DNA of 41,239 nucleotides from Thermoplasmata archaeon (GCA_021817225.1 JAKAVR010000013.1:1-41239); one strand, 5' to 3'; positions 23,538 through 32,401 are shown, counted from the stretch's first letter. Program-made: numbers and translations. The notes: generated by a model from the sequence alone, not told the origin.

Positions 23538-23639
23538 CTCAGGGGATGAACATGGCTGCGCCTGCACCGTCTATGGGAATTCCACCCGCGCAGGGGATAT
23601 GCTTTAATCATACTGGCATTGTCCATGTAGCCATCGACC

Positions 23640-25583
23640 ATGATAGGCGACTTCGAACTGCTCGAAAGGGACGGACTTGCAAGGATCTGCCGCTTCGAAA
23701 CAGCGCACGGCAAGGTCGAAACGCCTGCGATCATGCCCGTCATAAATCCAAACAGGAAAGTGATGAGCGCATCGGAGATGAGGGCAAGATTCGGAGTGGA
23801 TATGGTGATCACCAACTCGTACATCATATCCAGAAACCAGGAGCTCAGGGAGAAGGCGCTGAAGGAAGGTGTCCACGGCCTCCTGGACTTTGACGGGACG
23901 GTGATGACAGACAGCGGAACATTCCAGACGCATGTTTACTCTGATGTCAGCGTCGATCCGGCAGAGATACTTGAATTCCAGCGCGCGATAGGAAGCGATG
24001 TTGCCACTGTCTTCGATGTCTTTTCCGAGCCGGACTTCACCCTCGGACAGGCGGAAAACGCAGCAGCGGTTACCGCAGCCAGGGTGAAGGAAGCCATGTC
24101 TTCAAAAAGGGGCGGCAGCCTCATAGCGGCAACCGTACAAGGCGGTCTCTACCCGGAGGTTAGGGAAAGAGCAGCGAGGCGGCTCGGCGAGGAAGCACCC
24201 GACTACTTCACGATAGGCGGAGTGGTGCCGCTGATGGAGGAGTACAGGTTTGCGGATCTCGCCAGTGTGATCATCGCTTCCAAGAAAGGACTGCCGCCGG
24301 GGAGACCCGTCCACCTGTTCGGTGCAGGTCATCCACTGATGCTTCCGCTGGCGGTACTGCTTGGCTGCGATCTGTTTGATTCTGCATCTTATGTCAAGTA
24401 TGCGTACGACGGAAGGATGATGTTCCCCGAAGGGAGCATCGCACTCTCAGACCTGAAATACAGCTGGTGCGACTGCCCCGTGTGCAGCAGCCACACGCCT
24501 GCGGAAATGGCCTCGATGGACGAGAATGAGAGGGTCCTGGGCATCTCGGGGCACAACCTTTACATCCTGACCTCGGAGCTGAAAAGGATAAAGCAGGCGA
24601 TCCATGAGGGAAGCTTGTGGAGCCTGGTCGAGGCGAGAGCGAGGAGCAGCCCGCAGCTGTTCGACGCATATGCCGAGGTGTTATCGCACTCGGACTACCT
24701 GTCAAGATTCGAGCCAATGTCGAGGCGCTCGGGAATAAACTTCGTGGATGGCCTCTCCCTGAAGAGGCCTGATTTTGCGCGCTTCTTCGCTTCGGCCTCC
24801 GGCATAAGGCCGGGGAAGGGCAAGAGGCTGCTTGTTGTCAGGGGGGAAAGGCAGTATTTCAGCCACTACGACTTCACCTCCTCGGACAGTGCCGAAGACA
24901 TCGCGTCCCTCACCAACGTGGGCATTTTCCCGATTCAGCTTACCGAGACTTACCCGCTCTCCCAGTCCACTTATTCGGCGACGATGGAATGCGCCGAAAA
25001 ACCGGACTCTTATTCGGCCAAATTCGGATACGGGGAATGGCGCATCGCCGATGGAAGGTGGAGGAGAATAGGGGCGGGAGCGAACAAACCAGACAGGCTC
25101 TCACAGGCGCTCATAGTATGCGAGTACCAGTTCGGAAGAAAGAATGCAGAGGCGCTTCTGTCTGGTGATGTGCAGTGCACCCACTCGAGAAACACGGGCA
25201 AGCTCAGGAGCGTCCTGAGGGACGGCAGGCAGATCCTCTTCTTCAGGACAGAAGACGGCCTTTTTTCAGTCAAGTTCCATGGAGGTGAACTGCTTCATGG
25301 CGTGCTCGCGAAGGGGACGATGTCTGTTGAATGCTCCGATGATGCGATACCCTTCGTATCTGCGGGCAGGAGCCTGTTCTCCAGGTTTGTGACGGATGCG
25401 GACGAAGCGCTGAGACCAGGTGACGAATGCCTTGTTGTCGACAGGGCGGGCAATCTGCTCGCAGTCGGCAGGGCAATGCTCAGAAAAGAGGAAATGCTTT
25501 CGTTCGGCAAGGGCGTAGCAGTTGATGTCAGGGAGGGGCGATCTTCTTCAGCGTCTTCTCGGCAACCTGAAGACATGAAATGA
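23640..25583 (+). CDS. tgtA: archaeosine tRNA-guanine transglycosylase
   Basis: ArcTGT exchanges guanine 15 of archaeal tRNAs for preQ0, the first step toward archaeosine. The catalytic domain has the nucleophile Asp region TDSGTFQTHVY, ATVQGG, IGGVVPLMEEY and HLFGAGHP. Zinc ligands appear as CDCPVC near residues 280-285. C-terminal C1/C2 and PUA domains follow, ending near VDRAGNLLAVGRA. At 647 residues it matches the archaeal form. A TATA-like CTTTAATC (23602-23609) lies upstream. The last 56 bases overlap the 3' end of the convergent pcc1 gene. Confidence 0.96.
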   Translation: MIGDFELLERDGLARICRFETAHGKVETPAIMPVINPNRKVMSASEMRARFGVDMVITNSYIISRNQELREKALKEGVHGLLDFDGTVMTDSGTFQTHVYSDVSVDPAEILEFQRAIGSDVATVFDVFSEPDFTLGQAENAAAVTAARVKEAMSSKRGGSLIAATVQGGLYPEVRERAARRLGEEAPDYFTIGGVVPLMEEYRFADLASVIIASKKGLPPGRPVHLFGAGHPLMLPLAVLLGCDLFDSASYVKYAYDGRMMFPEGSIALSDLKYSWCDCPVCSSHTPAEMASMDENERVLGISGHNLYILTSELKRIKQAIHEGSLWSLVEARARSSPQLFDAYAEVLSHSDYLSRFEPMSRRSGINFVDGLSLKRPDFARFFASASGIRPGKGKRLLVVRGERQYFSHYDFTSSDSAEDIASLTNVGIFPIQLTETYPLSQSTYSATMECAEKPDSYSAKFGYGEWRIADGRWRRIGAGANKPDRLSQALIVCEYQFGRKNAEALLSGDVQCTHSRNTGKLRSVLRDGRQILFFRTEDGLFSVKFHGGELLHGVLAKGTMSVECSDDAIPFVSAGRSLFSRFVTDADEALRPGDECLVVDRAGNLLAVGRAMLRKEEMLSFGKGVAVDVREGRSSSASSRQPEDMK

Positions 25584-25755
25584 AGTCGTCGACCGTCCTG
25601 AGAAGGCTCATGAGATTATCCGATTCTGCCCTTGCACTTATCTCGTGTTCGGCAACGGAGGACGAAATGAAGTCACCGTTGTCCATCTCGACCGACTCAT
25701 GCAGCTTCCTGGCGTCGGCGTCGAATGCAAGTTTCAGTTCGACCGCGTAAACCAT
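25528..25755 (-). CDS. pcc1: Pcc1-like KEOPS complex subunit
   Basis: Pcc1 forms the dimer at the centre of KEOPS, which makes t6A37 in ANN-decoding tRNAs. The 75-residue product has the family layout: a first strand AVELKLAF, DNGDF, HEISARAESDNLMSLLRTVDDFISCLQVAEKTL. Pcc1 proteins are short and diverged, so this rests on length and pattern. It follows a winged-helix gene by 12 bases and overlaps the 3' end of tgtA on the opposite strand by 56 bp. Confidence 0.75.
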   Translation of the reverse strand: MVYAVELKLAFDADARKLHESVEMDNGDFISSSVAEHEISARAESDNLMSLLRTVDDFISCLQVAEKTLKKIAPP

Positions 25756-25767
25756 TCAGTGCCACTC

Positions 25768-26073
25768 TCACAGCCTGAGGCCAAATGCCGTTGTAAAATC
25801 TTCAACCTTTCTGAACTCCTGCAGGAAGTACCGCCCCTTGTCAGTTATCGAGTACGAAGTTTTTTCACCCTCGCTGTTCTTCGAAATAAGACCATTCGCC
25901 TCGAGCATGCCCAGATACTTCGTCAGCCTGTCGTATGAGAGATTCGCCTTGTAGAGTATGTGCGTCGGTTTCGTCTCCCTGTCGGCAGCGATTGCCCTGA
26001 GTATGTCGGCGAATATGCGTGCTTTTGACCTGTAGGAGGACTCAGGCACTTTCTGCGCTCCTCCGTTGGTCAC
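25768..26073 (-). CDS. winged-helix transcriptional regulator
   Basis: This 101-residue protein is a winged helix of the small archaeal type. SYRSKARIFADILRAIA leads into recognition helix LSYDRLTKYLGMLEANGLI, and wing YSITDKGRYFLQEF follows. No ligand domain is present. Its 5' end overlaps the 3' end of the membrane-protein gene by 32 bp, and pcc1 follows, so the three genes probably form a unit. Confidence 0.85.
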   Translation of the reverse strand: MTNGGAQKVPESSYRSKARIFADILRAIAADRETKPTHILYKANLSYDRLTKYLGMLEANGLISKNSEGEKTSYSITDKGRYFLQEFRKVEDFTTAFGLRL

Positions 26074-26743
26074 CCTTCGCCGGGCGGTGACCTATTGCCA
26101 TGAAAAGAAGTGCGAATGAGAGCATCTGCATCACAGCATAGTACACCGAGCCGGCGGCGATGAGCCTTGGCGCGAAAAGGAGCAAAGCGGTGACTGCGTG
26201 AAGGAGGAAGAGAAGCGTGAAGCTTGCGAGAACAAGAGCGGTGCCTGCGGTGGGGGAAGAACGGTATCCTGACCACACGCTGACCACGACAACGAGCAGG
26301 AGAATGACGATGAAGAGCTCGAAACTGAATGCAAGAAACACGACAGATATGAGCGGAAGGACAGCTTCCTCGGCTCTCGGCTTTACCACATAGGCAAGCA
26401 TGACCAGAAGATAGGCCACAACCTGTATCAGGTCTATAACGAAGTATCTGGTGAAAAGGTGGTTCGGGGGATATGAGGCCGAGATGCTGCCCAGGAAGCC
26501 CAGAGTTGAAAAGAGGAAGTACAGGCATAGCATGGCAAAGCCGAGGGCAAGCAGGAGGAGATTCACGTTTCTTGCAACACCGTAACCCTTGAATGCCCTG
26601 TAGGAAACCATCGCCGCCACAAGGAGCGTCACTGCCGACAGCACAGCCTGCAGCAAATCAAATGCATTCACCATATGATCATCGCTCCGCAAAACAAGCG
26701 GCGCTTTTACCCTGTTTACGTACGATTCGTACAGATCACGCAT
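26042..26743 (-). CDS. polytopic membrane protein
   Basis: About seven hydrophobic segments span the 233-residue ORF (around residues 27-48, 58-80, 95-118, 125-150, 155-175, 180-200, 205-220), and the C-terminus is basic (RRSAESA). The family is not recognised. A TATA box shared with the divergent gene (26751-26760) puts the transcript start near 26730, which favours the internal ATG at 26674 (MVNAFDLLQAV). Coupling to the downstream regulator hints at a membrane-sensor pairing, but this is inference. Confidence 0.75.
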   Translation of the reverse strand: MRDLYESYVNRVKAPLVLRSDDHMVNAFDLLQAVLSAVTLLVAAMVSYRAFKGYGVARNVNLLLLALGFAMLCLYFLFSTLGFLGSISASYPPNHLFTRYFVIDLIQVVAYLLVMLAYVVKPRAEEAVLPLISVVFLAFSFELFIVILLLVVVVSVWSGYRSSPTAGTALVLASFTLLFLLHAVTALLLFAPRLIAAGSVYYAVMQMLSFALLFMAIGHRPAKGDQRRSAESA

Positions 26744-26750
26744 TCCCTTT

Positions 26751-26760
26751 CCATATATTA
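26751..26760. promoter_or_regulatory. shared TATA box for divergent genes
   Basis: CCATATATTA reads as a TATA box both ways. On the plus strand it is about 26 bases before the GTG at 26783, and on the minus strand it precedes the membrane-protein gene. Confidence 0.5.
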
Positions 26761-26782
26761 AAGATGGTCAATCTGACCGCAG

Positions 26783-27259
26783 GTGACAGAATTGGAAACG
26801 CATGAAAAAGCAAAGAAGATGAGCAGGAAGAAGCTGCTTGCAGTGTCCCTCATTGCACTGCTTGCGGTCGGTAGCATTGCTGCAGTGGGCATGGTGGAGG
26901 CGGCATCGCCGGGAGCGCAGTCTTCCGTCCTTCAGGGGTCCGGCCAGACCAGCGGTGAATACCTTGAGGTTGTCGTGTGGACGCAAATTAACGGGACCAG
27001 GGTTGCAGTCCAGGACGCGAACGTGACAGTATACAGCATATCTTATGCGACACAGGCAAACGGCAACATCACAATAACGCTCTCGCCGGTTGCAACAGCA
27101 ATGACAAACTCCCACGGTGCGGCATACTTCAACCTGGCCAACGGCAGATACGCAATCATAGCGCACCACGACGGAGTGAGGGGAGCAGCACTGCTGGACC
27201 TCAGGTTCTATACGACCAGGTTCGTCCACCTTGGGGCGCCGCCTGCACCGGCGAACTGA
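26783..27259 (+). CDS. secreted protein with an N-terminal membrane segment
   Basis: The 158-residue product has a charged N-terminus, a signal or anchor helix at about residues 16-38, and an Ala/Ser/Gly-rich linker. A beta-rich domain follows, with Asn-Gly-Thr sequons (INGT, ANVT, GNIT). The segment TNSHGAAYFNLANGRYAI resembles carboxypeptidase-regulatory-like or PEGA-type folds. GTG at 26783 fits a leaderless transcript from the shared TATA box. The function is unknown; a surface role is likely. A hairpin terminator follows. Confidence 0.7.
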   Translation: MTELETHEKAKKMSRKKLLAVSLIALLAVGSIAAVGMVEAASPGAQSSVLQGSGQTSGEYLEVVVWTQINGTRVAVQDANVTVYSISYATQANGNITITLSPVATAMTNSHGAAYFNLANGRYAIIAHHDGVRGAALLDLRFYTTRFVHLGAPPAPAN

Positions 27260-27319
27260 GCCTGCTTACAGAAAAGGCAAAAACGTCTTCCGGAGGGTGA
27301 TGCACAGGGCTCCCGGAAC

Positions 27320-27339
27320 GGGATGTGCATCCCTTTTTT
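27320..27339 (+). terminator. hairpin and T-run terminator
   Basis: GGGATG-TG-CATCCC is followed by six T residues, about 60 bases after the stop of the secreted-protein gene. A second T-run follows. Confidence 0.6.
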
Positions 27340-27451
27340 CACATTTTTACATCTTCGAGCACGCGGCCACCGGCTTTCCAGCCCGGAAGAACAATTGGTC
27401 GAATCAAGTGACCTGGGAGTGCTTCTTTGATGGAATGATGGATTGCCGATA

Positions 27452-27571
27452 TCAGAAATACAGAACCTGATAATCCATGTCCCTTACCGTTCTGTCAACA
27501 ATCTCCTGTATGTCGACGTTCAGGACAGACTTCAGGAGATAACGCATCCTTATCTTTTCCTTTTCTGTCAA
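27452..27571 (-). CDS. candidate short ORF (31-39 aa)
   Basis: An ATG at 27547 opens a 31-codon frame beginning MRYLLKSVLNVDIQEIVDR, with an alternative TTG at 27571. Composition looks protein-like, and a TATA-containing palindrome lies just upstream. Nothing else supports it, so it may be spurious. Confidence 0.3.
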   Translation of the reverse strand: MTEKEKIRMRYLLKSVLNVDIQEIVDRTVRDMDYQVLYF

Positions 27572-27577
27572 TGTTTC

Positions 27578-27596
27578 ACGTCGTTTATAACGACGT
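27578..27596. promoter_or_regulatory. 19-bp palindrome with a TATA-like core
   Basis: ACGTCGTTTATAACGACGT has 8-bp arms around TAT, and the core reads as a TATA-like box in both directions. It could be an operator or promoter element for the short genes nearby. Confidence 0.45.
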
Positions 27597-27663
27597 CCTG
27601 CTTGTTATAAAAAGGGATCATGCCGAATATCCTTGATGCGGATCACGTGCTGGCAGAGGGAGA

Positions 27664-27930
27664 CTACCTCCGTCGCCTGTCGGGCCGCTCCTGCTGCCTT
27701 CTGTCTCTGAATTCCCTGTTCTCCTGCTCCTGAGCTTCCCGCACGGTGTGCAGTGTCCCCATCCAGTACTGCTTGGCATTTTCCTTCGTAATCTGTGCTC
27801 CCTTCTGCACAAGTGCCATCCTCATCTTCTGCCTGAACTGCAACGCCTTCGTCTCATTCTTGCCGGAAGGGGTCTCGCCCTCCCAGAGTCTTTCGAATTG
27901 TGTCTCCTTCTCCGACGGCAAATTCAACAC
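27664..27930 (-). CDS. small charged hypothetical protein
   Basis: I prefer the GTG at 27930, about 34 bases downstream of a TATA-like GGTTTAAAG; the longer ORF includes the promoter. The roughly 88-residue product is strongly hydrophilic, with a predicted helical centre (ALQFRQKMRMALVQKG, KENAKQYWMGTLHTVREAQ) and an Arg-rich end RRQQERPDRRRR. It may bind nucleic acid, but no family is recognised. A very short plus-strand ORF overlaps its 3' end. Confidence 0.4.
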   Translation of the reverse strand: MLNLPSEKETQFERLWEGETPSGKNETKALQFRQKMRMALVQKGAQITKENAKQYWMGTLHTVREAQEQENREFRDRRQQERPDRRRR

Positions 27931-28139
27931 CCTGTATGATGATGGACAACGGTTTGTTTCTTTAAACCTTTGCATGCCGCCGAGGCAGGGAGAAACAAAC
28001 CAGAATGCACATGAAGACCTCCTTCTGACACGCAATGAGAACAGCAAATGATATTGACGAGAAAGACATCCGATGCACGTGTAAGGAGAACCGGGAGCTG
28101 ACGTGTCGTGCGCACCTGGTTTTCACAGGATTGATTTGA

Positions 28140-29096
28140 ATGGGTGGACCGGAAAGGGACAAAGGGAAAGACCGGAGGCACACGCTGGCTGGCCTTGCAG
28201 TAATGGTCGTTGTTGTCGCAGCATTACTCTATGCCTTCGATCTGTTGCTCAACAATTTCATACTGAAGACATATGCGGCCCCGCTTGTGAGCTATCAGGC
28301 ATCAATAATAGCAGTGGCAGTTCTCGCTGTCGGATATGCGCTGATAACCCTTCTCACAAGAATCCTGCTGGACATCGTGTCGCGCAGGATCGGGAGGGCC
28401 AGGGCTGTGACCATAAAGTACCTATTTTCACTCGTTGCATACCTGGTGCTCGCATTCGTCGTCCTGGACCTGCTGCAGGTGAATCTCTCCGGTCTCATCG
28501 TCGGAAGCGCTTTCACGGCGATAGTCCTGGGACTTGCTTCCCAGACGGTTCTTGCAAACTTCTTCGCCGGCCTGGTTCTTGTCATTGCGAGACCTGTCTA
28601 CGCTGGCGAACGCATCACGTTTGCAACCTGGCAGTTCGGCGTCATTGCACCATCCTACCCACCAAAGTTCTTTTCGAACGATTTCCTGATTAGCGGTTTC
28701 ACAGGCGTGGTCGAGTTCGTTGGTTTCCTTTACGTTGTGTTCACTCTAGACGATGGCAGGACGGTGAAAATACCCGCGGGGATCTTCATTCAGGCAATGA
28801 TAACAATCAATTCCAGGACAACTAGAATGAAGGTGAGGAGCAAGTACGAGGTGGAGAAATCGGTTGACACTGCCGCGGCGATTGAGGCGGTCAGGAATGC
28901 GGTTTCGAAACTCCCGCGAGTAGCCCCGGGGACGGTGCCCGAGGTGTTTGTTTCGGAGACAACGCTTAATACGTACATCCTCGCAATCGACATCTTTACG
29001 GAATCTCAGTTTGAGGAACCCGTGAGGAGCGAGATATTGCAGTCGGCGATTGGCACGATTGCCGCCCTGAAGTCAGCATCCGCTGGGAGAAAGTGA
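28140..29096 (+). CDS. MscS-family mechanosensitive channel
   Basis: MscS channels release solutes under osmotic downshock. The 318-residue protein has membrane segments near residues 16-38, 52-75 and 90-112. The pore-lining helix with VGSAFTAIVLGLASQTVLANFFAGLVL is followed by the beta domain PVYAGERITF and GFVGFLYVV-like strands (VEFVGFLYVVFTLDDGRTVKIPAGIF), then a C-terminal alpha/beta region. A 34-codon ORF abuts its start (TGA directly before the ATG), which could be a leader peptide or chance. Confidence 0.88.
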   Translation: MGGPERDKGKDRRHTLAGLAVMVVVVAALLYAFDLLLNNFILKTYAAPLVSYQASIIAVAVLAVGYALITLLTRILLDIVSRRIGRARAVTIKYLFSLVAYLVLAFVVLDLLQVNLSGLIVGSAFTAIVLGLASQTVLANFFAGLVLVIARPVYAGERITFATWQFGVIAPSYPPKFFSNDFLISGFTGVVEFVGFLYVVFTLDDGRTVKIPAGIFIQAMITINSRTTRMKVRSKYEVEKSVDTAAAIEAVRNAVSKLPRVAPGTVPEVFVSETTLNTYILAIDIFTESQFEEPVRSEILQSAIGTIAALKSASAGRK

Positions 29097-29166
29097 AGCC
29101 GTAGACCAAATCACTGCTGCGAGACGGGAATTCTAAATACGGACGGGACTATTGCCAGAGGTTCAG

Positions 29167-29718
29167 ATGGCATCGGCGATTGACATCGTTGGCAGATTCC
29201 AGAGCGAGTTCGAGGCGCTGGGTGGAAGGGTGCATATTGCGAGGACGCGGGATGAAGCGGTCGATTCTGTCGGGAATATGCTCTCAGGGAGAGTCAGGAG
29301 CGTCCACACATCACGCAGTCTCATGCCGCCGCTTGCGGAGAGATTGCGGAAGTTCGGAATAGAAGTGCTGGATGACAGCCGCCCTGATGACTATTCGGAG
29401 CCGGGTACGGGCATAACGGAGGCACAGTATGCCGTTGCATCCGCGGGCTGCATTGTGGAAATAGATGACGAAGAGACAGCAAGGCTTGCCTCTGCTGCCA
29501 CTCTGCTTCATATCGCCATCCTCGACTCTGCCAACATAATTGAGAACCTTGCCGGGCTCGCCCCGGTAATCAGGAGGAGCCTCGGCGTCAGCGGCAGAAA
29601 GCCGGTGATAACACTCATCAGCGGACCATCCAGGACTTCGGACATAGAACTCAAGGATGTGGTGGGCGTCCACGGCCCGAACGAAGTCCATGTGGTAGTT
29701 TACGGAGACACCAGATGA
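29167..29718 (+). CDS. lutC: LUD-domain protein (LutC-like)
   Basis: LutC-like LUD proteins accompany LutA and LutB in oxidation of L-lactate in bacteria. The fold shows in RVRSVHTSRSLMPPLAERL, GITEAQYAVASAGCIVE and VITLISGPSRTSDIE. The ORF track starts at a TTG (29152); the in-frame ATG at 29167 (MASAIDIVG) is about 31 bases after a TATA-like TTCTAAATA (29131-29139), so it is preferred. Its stop overlaps the start of the next gene by 4 nt. Confidence 0.85.
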   Translation: MASAIDIVGRFQSEFEALGGRVHIARTRDEAVDSVGNMLSGRVRSVHTSRSLMPPLAERLRKFGIEVLDDSRPDDYSEPGTGITEAQYAVASAGCIVEIDDEETARLASAATLLHIAILDSANIIENLAGLAPVIRRSLGVSGRKPVITLISGPSRTSDIELKDVVGVHGPNEVHVVVYGDTR

Positions 29719-31814
29719 ATGATGATTACAGACAGCTCATGGGAAGGATTCGACTTGCCCTCAGTGACGGTGCAAGGATATCCGCACTGTCGCGAGCGGT
29801 GAAGCGCGGAAGGGATGCAAGAAGGGCCCGGTTTTCCAGAATGGAGAATCCCTCCGCCTTCGTCTCCGATATCAGGACGCTGAAAACAGGAGCCGTTGCG
29901 CACATGGACGACATGGTTAGAACATTCTCGGAACGTGCCTCGGAGAACGGCTGCCATGTTCATGTCGCGAAGAATGCGGAGGATGTTGTAAGCTACATAT
30001 CGGGCCTGGCGTCCAGGTCCGGCGCGAAGCTGCTTTCAAAGTCAAAGTCGCTGACAACGGAGGAGATAGAACTCAACAGGAGGCTGGAGGAAAAGGGCCT
30101 GGAGGTGGTCGAGACGGATCTCGGCGAGAGGATAATACAGCTCGCGGGAGAGAAGCCATTCCATCTCGTCTTTCCTGCAATCCACAAATCGCAGGAGTCG
30201 ATATCGGAGCTGTTCACCGACAAATTCGGTTACCCTGTTCCGGATTCGCTTGAAGGGATAATGGCATCAATCAGGAAAGAGCTCCGGCCTGTTTTTTTCA
30301 GCACGGGCATAGGTATCAACGGAGCAAACATCGCCGTTGCCGAGACGGGCACCGTTGTGATTGAGACAAATGAGGGAAATGACAGGCTGGTAAACTCGCT
30401 GCCCGATGTGCAGGTCGTGGTTGTGGGCATGGAGAAGATAGTCCCCACCTGGGAGGATGCGATAAGGCTGTTCAATGCGCATCCGCTGAGCGCTACAGGC
30501 ACGCAGCTGACAAATTACGTCTCCATGATATCCAACAGGCTCGACATTGGAGGGAAGGAGAGGGAAATGCATGTTGTCATTCTTGACAACGGCAGGTCGG
30601 CAATGAGCAGGGATCCGGATTTCAGCGAAGCGCTGAACTGCATTCGATGCGGTGCCTGCATGAACATATGCCCGACGTACGGAGTGGTGGGGGGCCACAC
30701 CTTCGGGTACATCTATCCGGGACCGATAGGCATTCCATGGACCGAGGAGATCCATGGGCTTGAGAATGCGAAGTTCGCACAACTCTGCATATCCTGCGGC
30801 CTTTGCCAGACCGTCTGCCCGGCCGGAATCGACATACCGTTGATGATCGCAAAGGTGAAGCAGAAGGATGTAGAGGCAAACGGCCAGCTGTTAGTGAACA
30901 GGTTCATGTGCTCCATGGAAAGAGTATCCAGGTACCTCAGCGCAACTGCACCCTTGTCGAACTGGGCCGTAGGCAACAGGGTGTCCAGACTCGTCGAGGA
31001 TCGCCTTTTGGGCGTTGAAAGGACAAGAGCGCTTCCGACTTACACAAGGAGGACTTTCACGAAGCGGTTCAGGCCCGACGAAGCAGGCGCCAGGGAGCAG
31101 CTTGTGTACTTCCCGGACATGTTCGCCAACTACGTGAAGCCTGAAATCGGGCTCAGGACGGTGGGCATGCTGCGCGCGGCAGGGGCATCTGTTGTTTCGC
31201 CGCGGGAACTGAAGCCGAGCGGCGCGCCTTTTTTCCTGTATGGCGAACTCGCACGCGCAAGGAAGGTTGCGCTCCACAATGTTTCAGTCCTGCACAAGTT
31301 TGTCACCCGCGGCTACGAGGTAATAAGCACGGAGCCAACTGCAACCTACAGCCTCAGGGAGATATACCCGAAGCTTCTCGGCCGCTCCGCAGAGAGCATG
31401 GATGTCTCGGCCCACACATACGAACTCTTTGAATACATGGCGGTGAAGCATCCCGGGGTGAAGCCTGTAAAAGCCGGGGAGGAAGAAAGGGTGCGCCTTG
31501 GCTTCCACATACCATGCCATCAGCGGCCGCTGAGTTCGGGGAGATACTCCGTTGCAGCGCTTGAGTCTGCCGGCTACGACGTCAGCGTGATTGAGACTGG
31601 AACATGCTGCGGAATGGCAGGCACGTTCGGACTGAAGAAGGGCCCGCTCGGCGCCGAACTGTCCAGGGCTGTAGCGAAGCCGCTGCTGGAGCTTTTCAAC
31701 GAGCACAAGGACCTGCAGGGAATAGCGACAGAAAGCAGCGTGTGCACAATGCAGCTCGGGGAAGGCGTGCATGTGCCGGTCCTGCACCCAGTGGAACTCC
31801 TATCACCCGGCTGA
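29715..31814 (+). CDS. fused LutB-LutA-type iron-sulfur oxidoreductase subunit
   Basis: The 699-residue protein has an N-terminal LUD region (about residues 65-290, GINGANIAVAETGTVVIETNEG) and two 4Fe-4S clusters (CIRCGACMNICP near 312, CISCGLCQTVCP near 357). A C-terminal CCG domain follows (HIPCHQ near 596, TCCGMAG near 630). In Bacillus LutA (CCG) and LutB (LUD plus 4Fe-4S) are separate; here they are one chain with a single CCG domain apparent. It is coupled to lutC by ATGA overlap. Likely an electron-transferring hydroxy-acid oxidation complex; lactate as substrate is inference. Confidence 0.88.
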   Translation: MNDDYRQLMGRIRLALSDGARISALSRAVKRGRDARRARFSRMENPSAFVSDIRTLKTGAVAHMDDMVRTFSERASENGCHVHVAKNAEDVVSYISGLASRSGAKLLSKSKSLTTEEIELNRRLEEKGLEVVETDLGERIIQLAGEKPFHLVFPAIHKSQESISELFTDKFGYPVPDSLEGIMASIRKELRPVFFSTGIGINGANIAVAETGTVVIETNEGNDRLVNSLPDVQVVVVGMEKIVPTWEDAIRLFNAHPLSATGTQLTNYVSMISNRLDIGGKEREMHVVILDNGRSAMSRDPDFSEALNCIRCGACMNICPTYGVVGGHTFGYIYPGPIGIPWTEEIHGLENAKFAQLCISCGLCQTVCPAGIDIPLMIAKVKQKDVEANGQLLVNRFMCSMERVSRYLSATAPLSNWAVGNRVSRLVEDRLLGVERTRALPTYTRRTFTKRFRPDEAGAREQLVYFPDMFANYVKPEIGLRTVGMLRAAGASVVSPRELKPSGAPFFLYGELARARKVALHNVSVLHKFVTRGYEVISTEPTATYSLREIYPKLLGRSAESMDVSAHTYELFEYMAVKHPGVKPVKAGEEERVRLGFHIPCHQRPLSSGRYSVAALESAGYDVSVIETGTCCGMAGTFGLKKGPLGAELSRAVAKPLLELFNEHKDLQGIATESSVCTMQLGEGVHVPVLHPVELLSPG

Positions 31815-31886
31815 CGCACACAGAGTGGTTACTTGAGCGTGGTCCATTGTATATGAATCGAATGGGTGCGGAAAAGAATCAGCAAA

Positions 31887-31897
31887 CCTTAATTAAC
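31887..31897 (+). promoter_or_regulatory. TATA box for the peroxiredoxin gene
   Basis: CCTTAATTAAC lies about 36 bases upstream of the ATG at 31928; GAGG sits about 10 bases before the ATG as a ribosome-binding site. Confidence 0.5.
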
Positions 31898-31927
31898 AAG
31901 GATAAATAGAAACCAGAGGCATTTGAA

Positions 31928-32401
31928 ATGACCGAACTTAAAGTTGGCGACAGGGCCCCGGACTTCACCCTGCCAAAGTCAAAGGACGCGAAAGTATCGC
32001 TCAAGGATCTCACAGCATCGGGCAACGTTGTTATAGCGTTCTACCCCGGCGATTTTACAGCTGTGTGCACAAATGAGCTGTGCACTTTCAGGGACGGTCT
32101 GAGCGAGTTCGAGAAGCTCAGCGCGAAGGTAGTCGCGATAAGCGGAGACAGCTACTTCACGCACGATGCGTTCAGCAAGGCGAACCACTTCAACTTCGAT
32201 CTGCTCAGCGACTACAGCCACGAAGTGGCGAAACTGTACGGAGTCAGTTACAGTGAATTCCTCGGACTCCACGGCGTGGCAAAGAGGTCCGTGTTCATTG
32301 TGGACAGGAATGGCGTGATACGCTACAGGTGGGTAACAGAGAATGCAGGCGTGCTTCCAGACATGGAACAGCTCAAGAAGGAATTGAGCTCCATAAAATG
32401 A
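31928..32401 (+). CDS. peroxiredoxin (AhpC/TSA, Bcp-like)
   Basis: This thiol peroxidase reduces hydrogen peroxide and organic peroxides. VGDRAPDFTLPKS at the N-terminus leads to FYPGDFTAVCTNELCTFRD. The peroxidatic Cys is the first of the VCTNELC pair; the second, five residues later, is the Bcp-type resolving Cys. At 157 residues it has standard length. It stands alone with its own promoter after the lut genes. Confidence 0.92.
   Translation: MTELKVGDRAPDFTLPKSKDAKVSLKDLTASGNVVIAFYPGDFTAVCTNELCTFRDGLSEFEKLSAKVVAISGDSYFTHDAFSKANHFNFDLLSDYSHEVAKLYGVSYSEFLGLHGVAKRSVFIVDRNGVIRYRWVTENAGVLPDMEQLKKELSSIK

Noticed and set aside
27620-27736. Plus-strand ORF starting MPNILDADHVLAEG
   Set aside because: The first residues look protein-like, but it ends after about 38 codons, overlaps the minus-strand gene and its TATA-like box is too close to the ATG.
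28034-28139. 34-codon ORF abutting the MscS start
   Set aside because: No ribosome-binding site or family match; could be a leader peptide but is kept out of the features.
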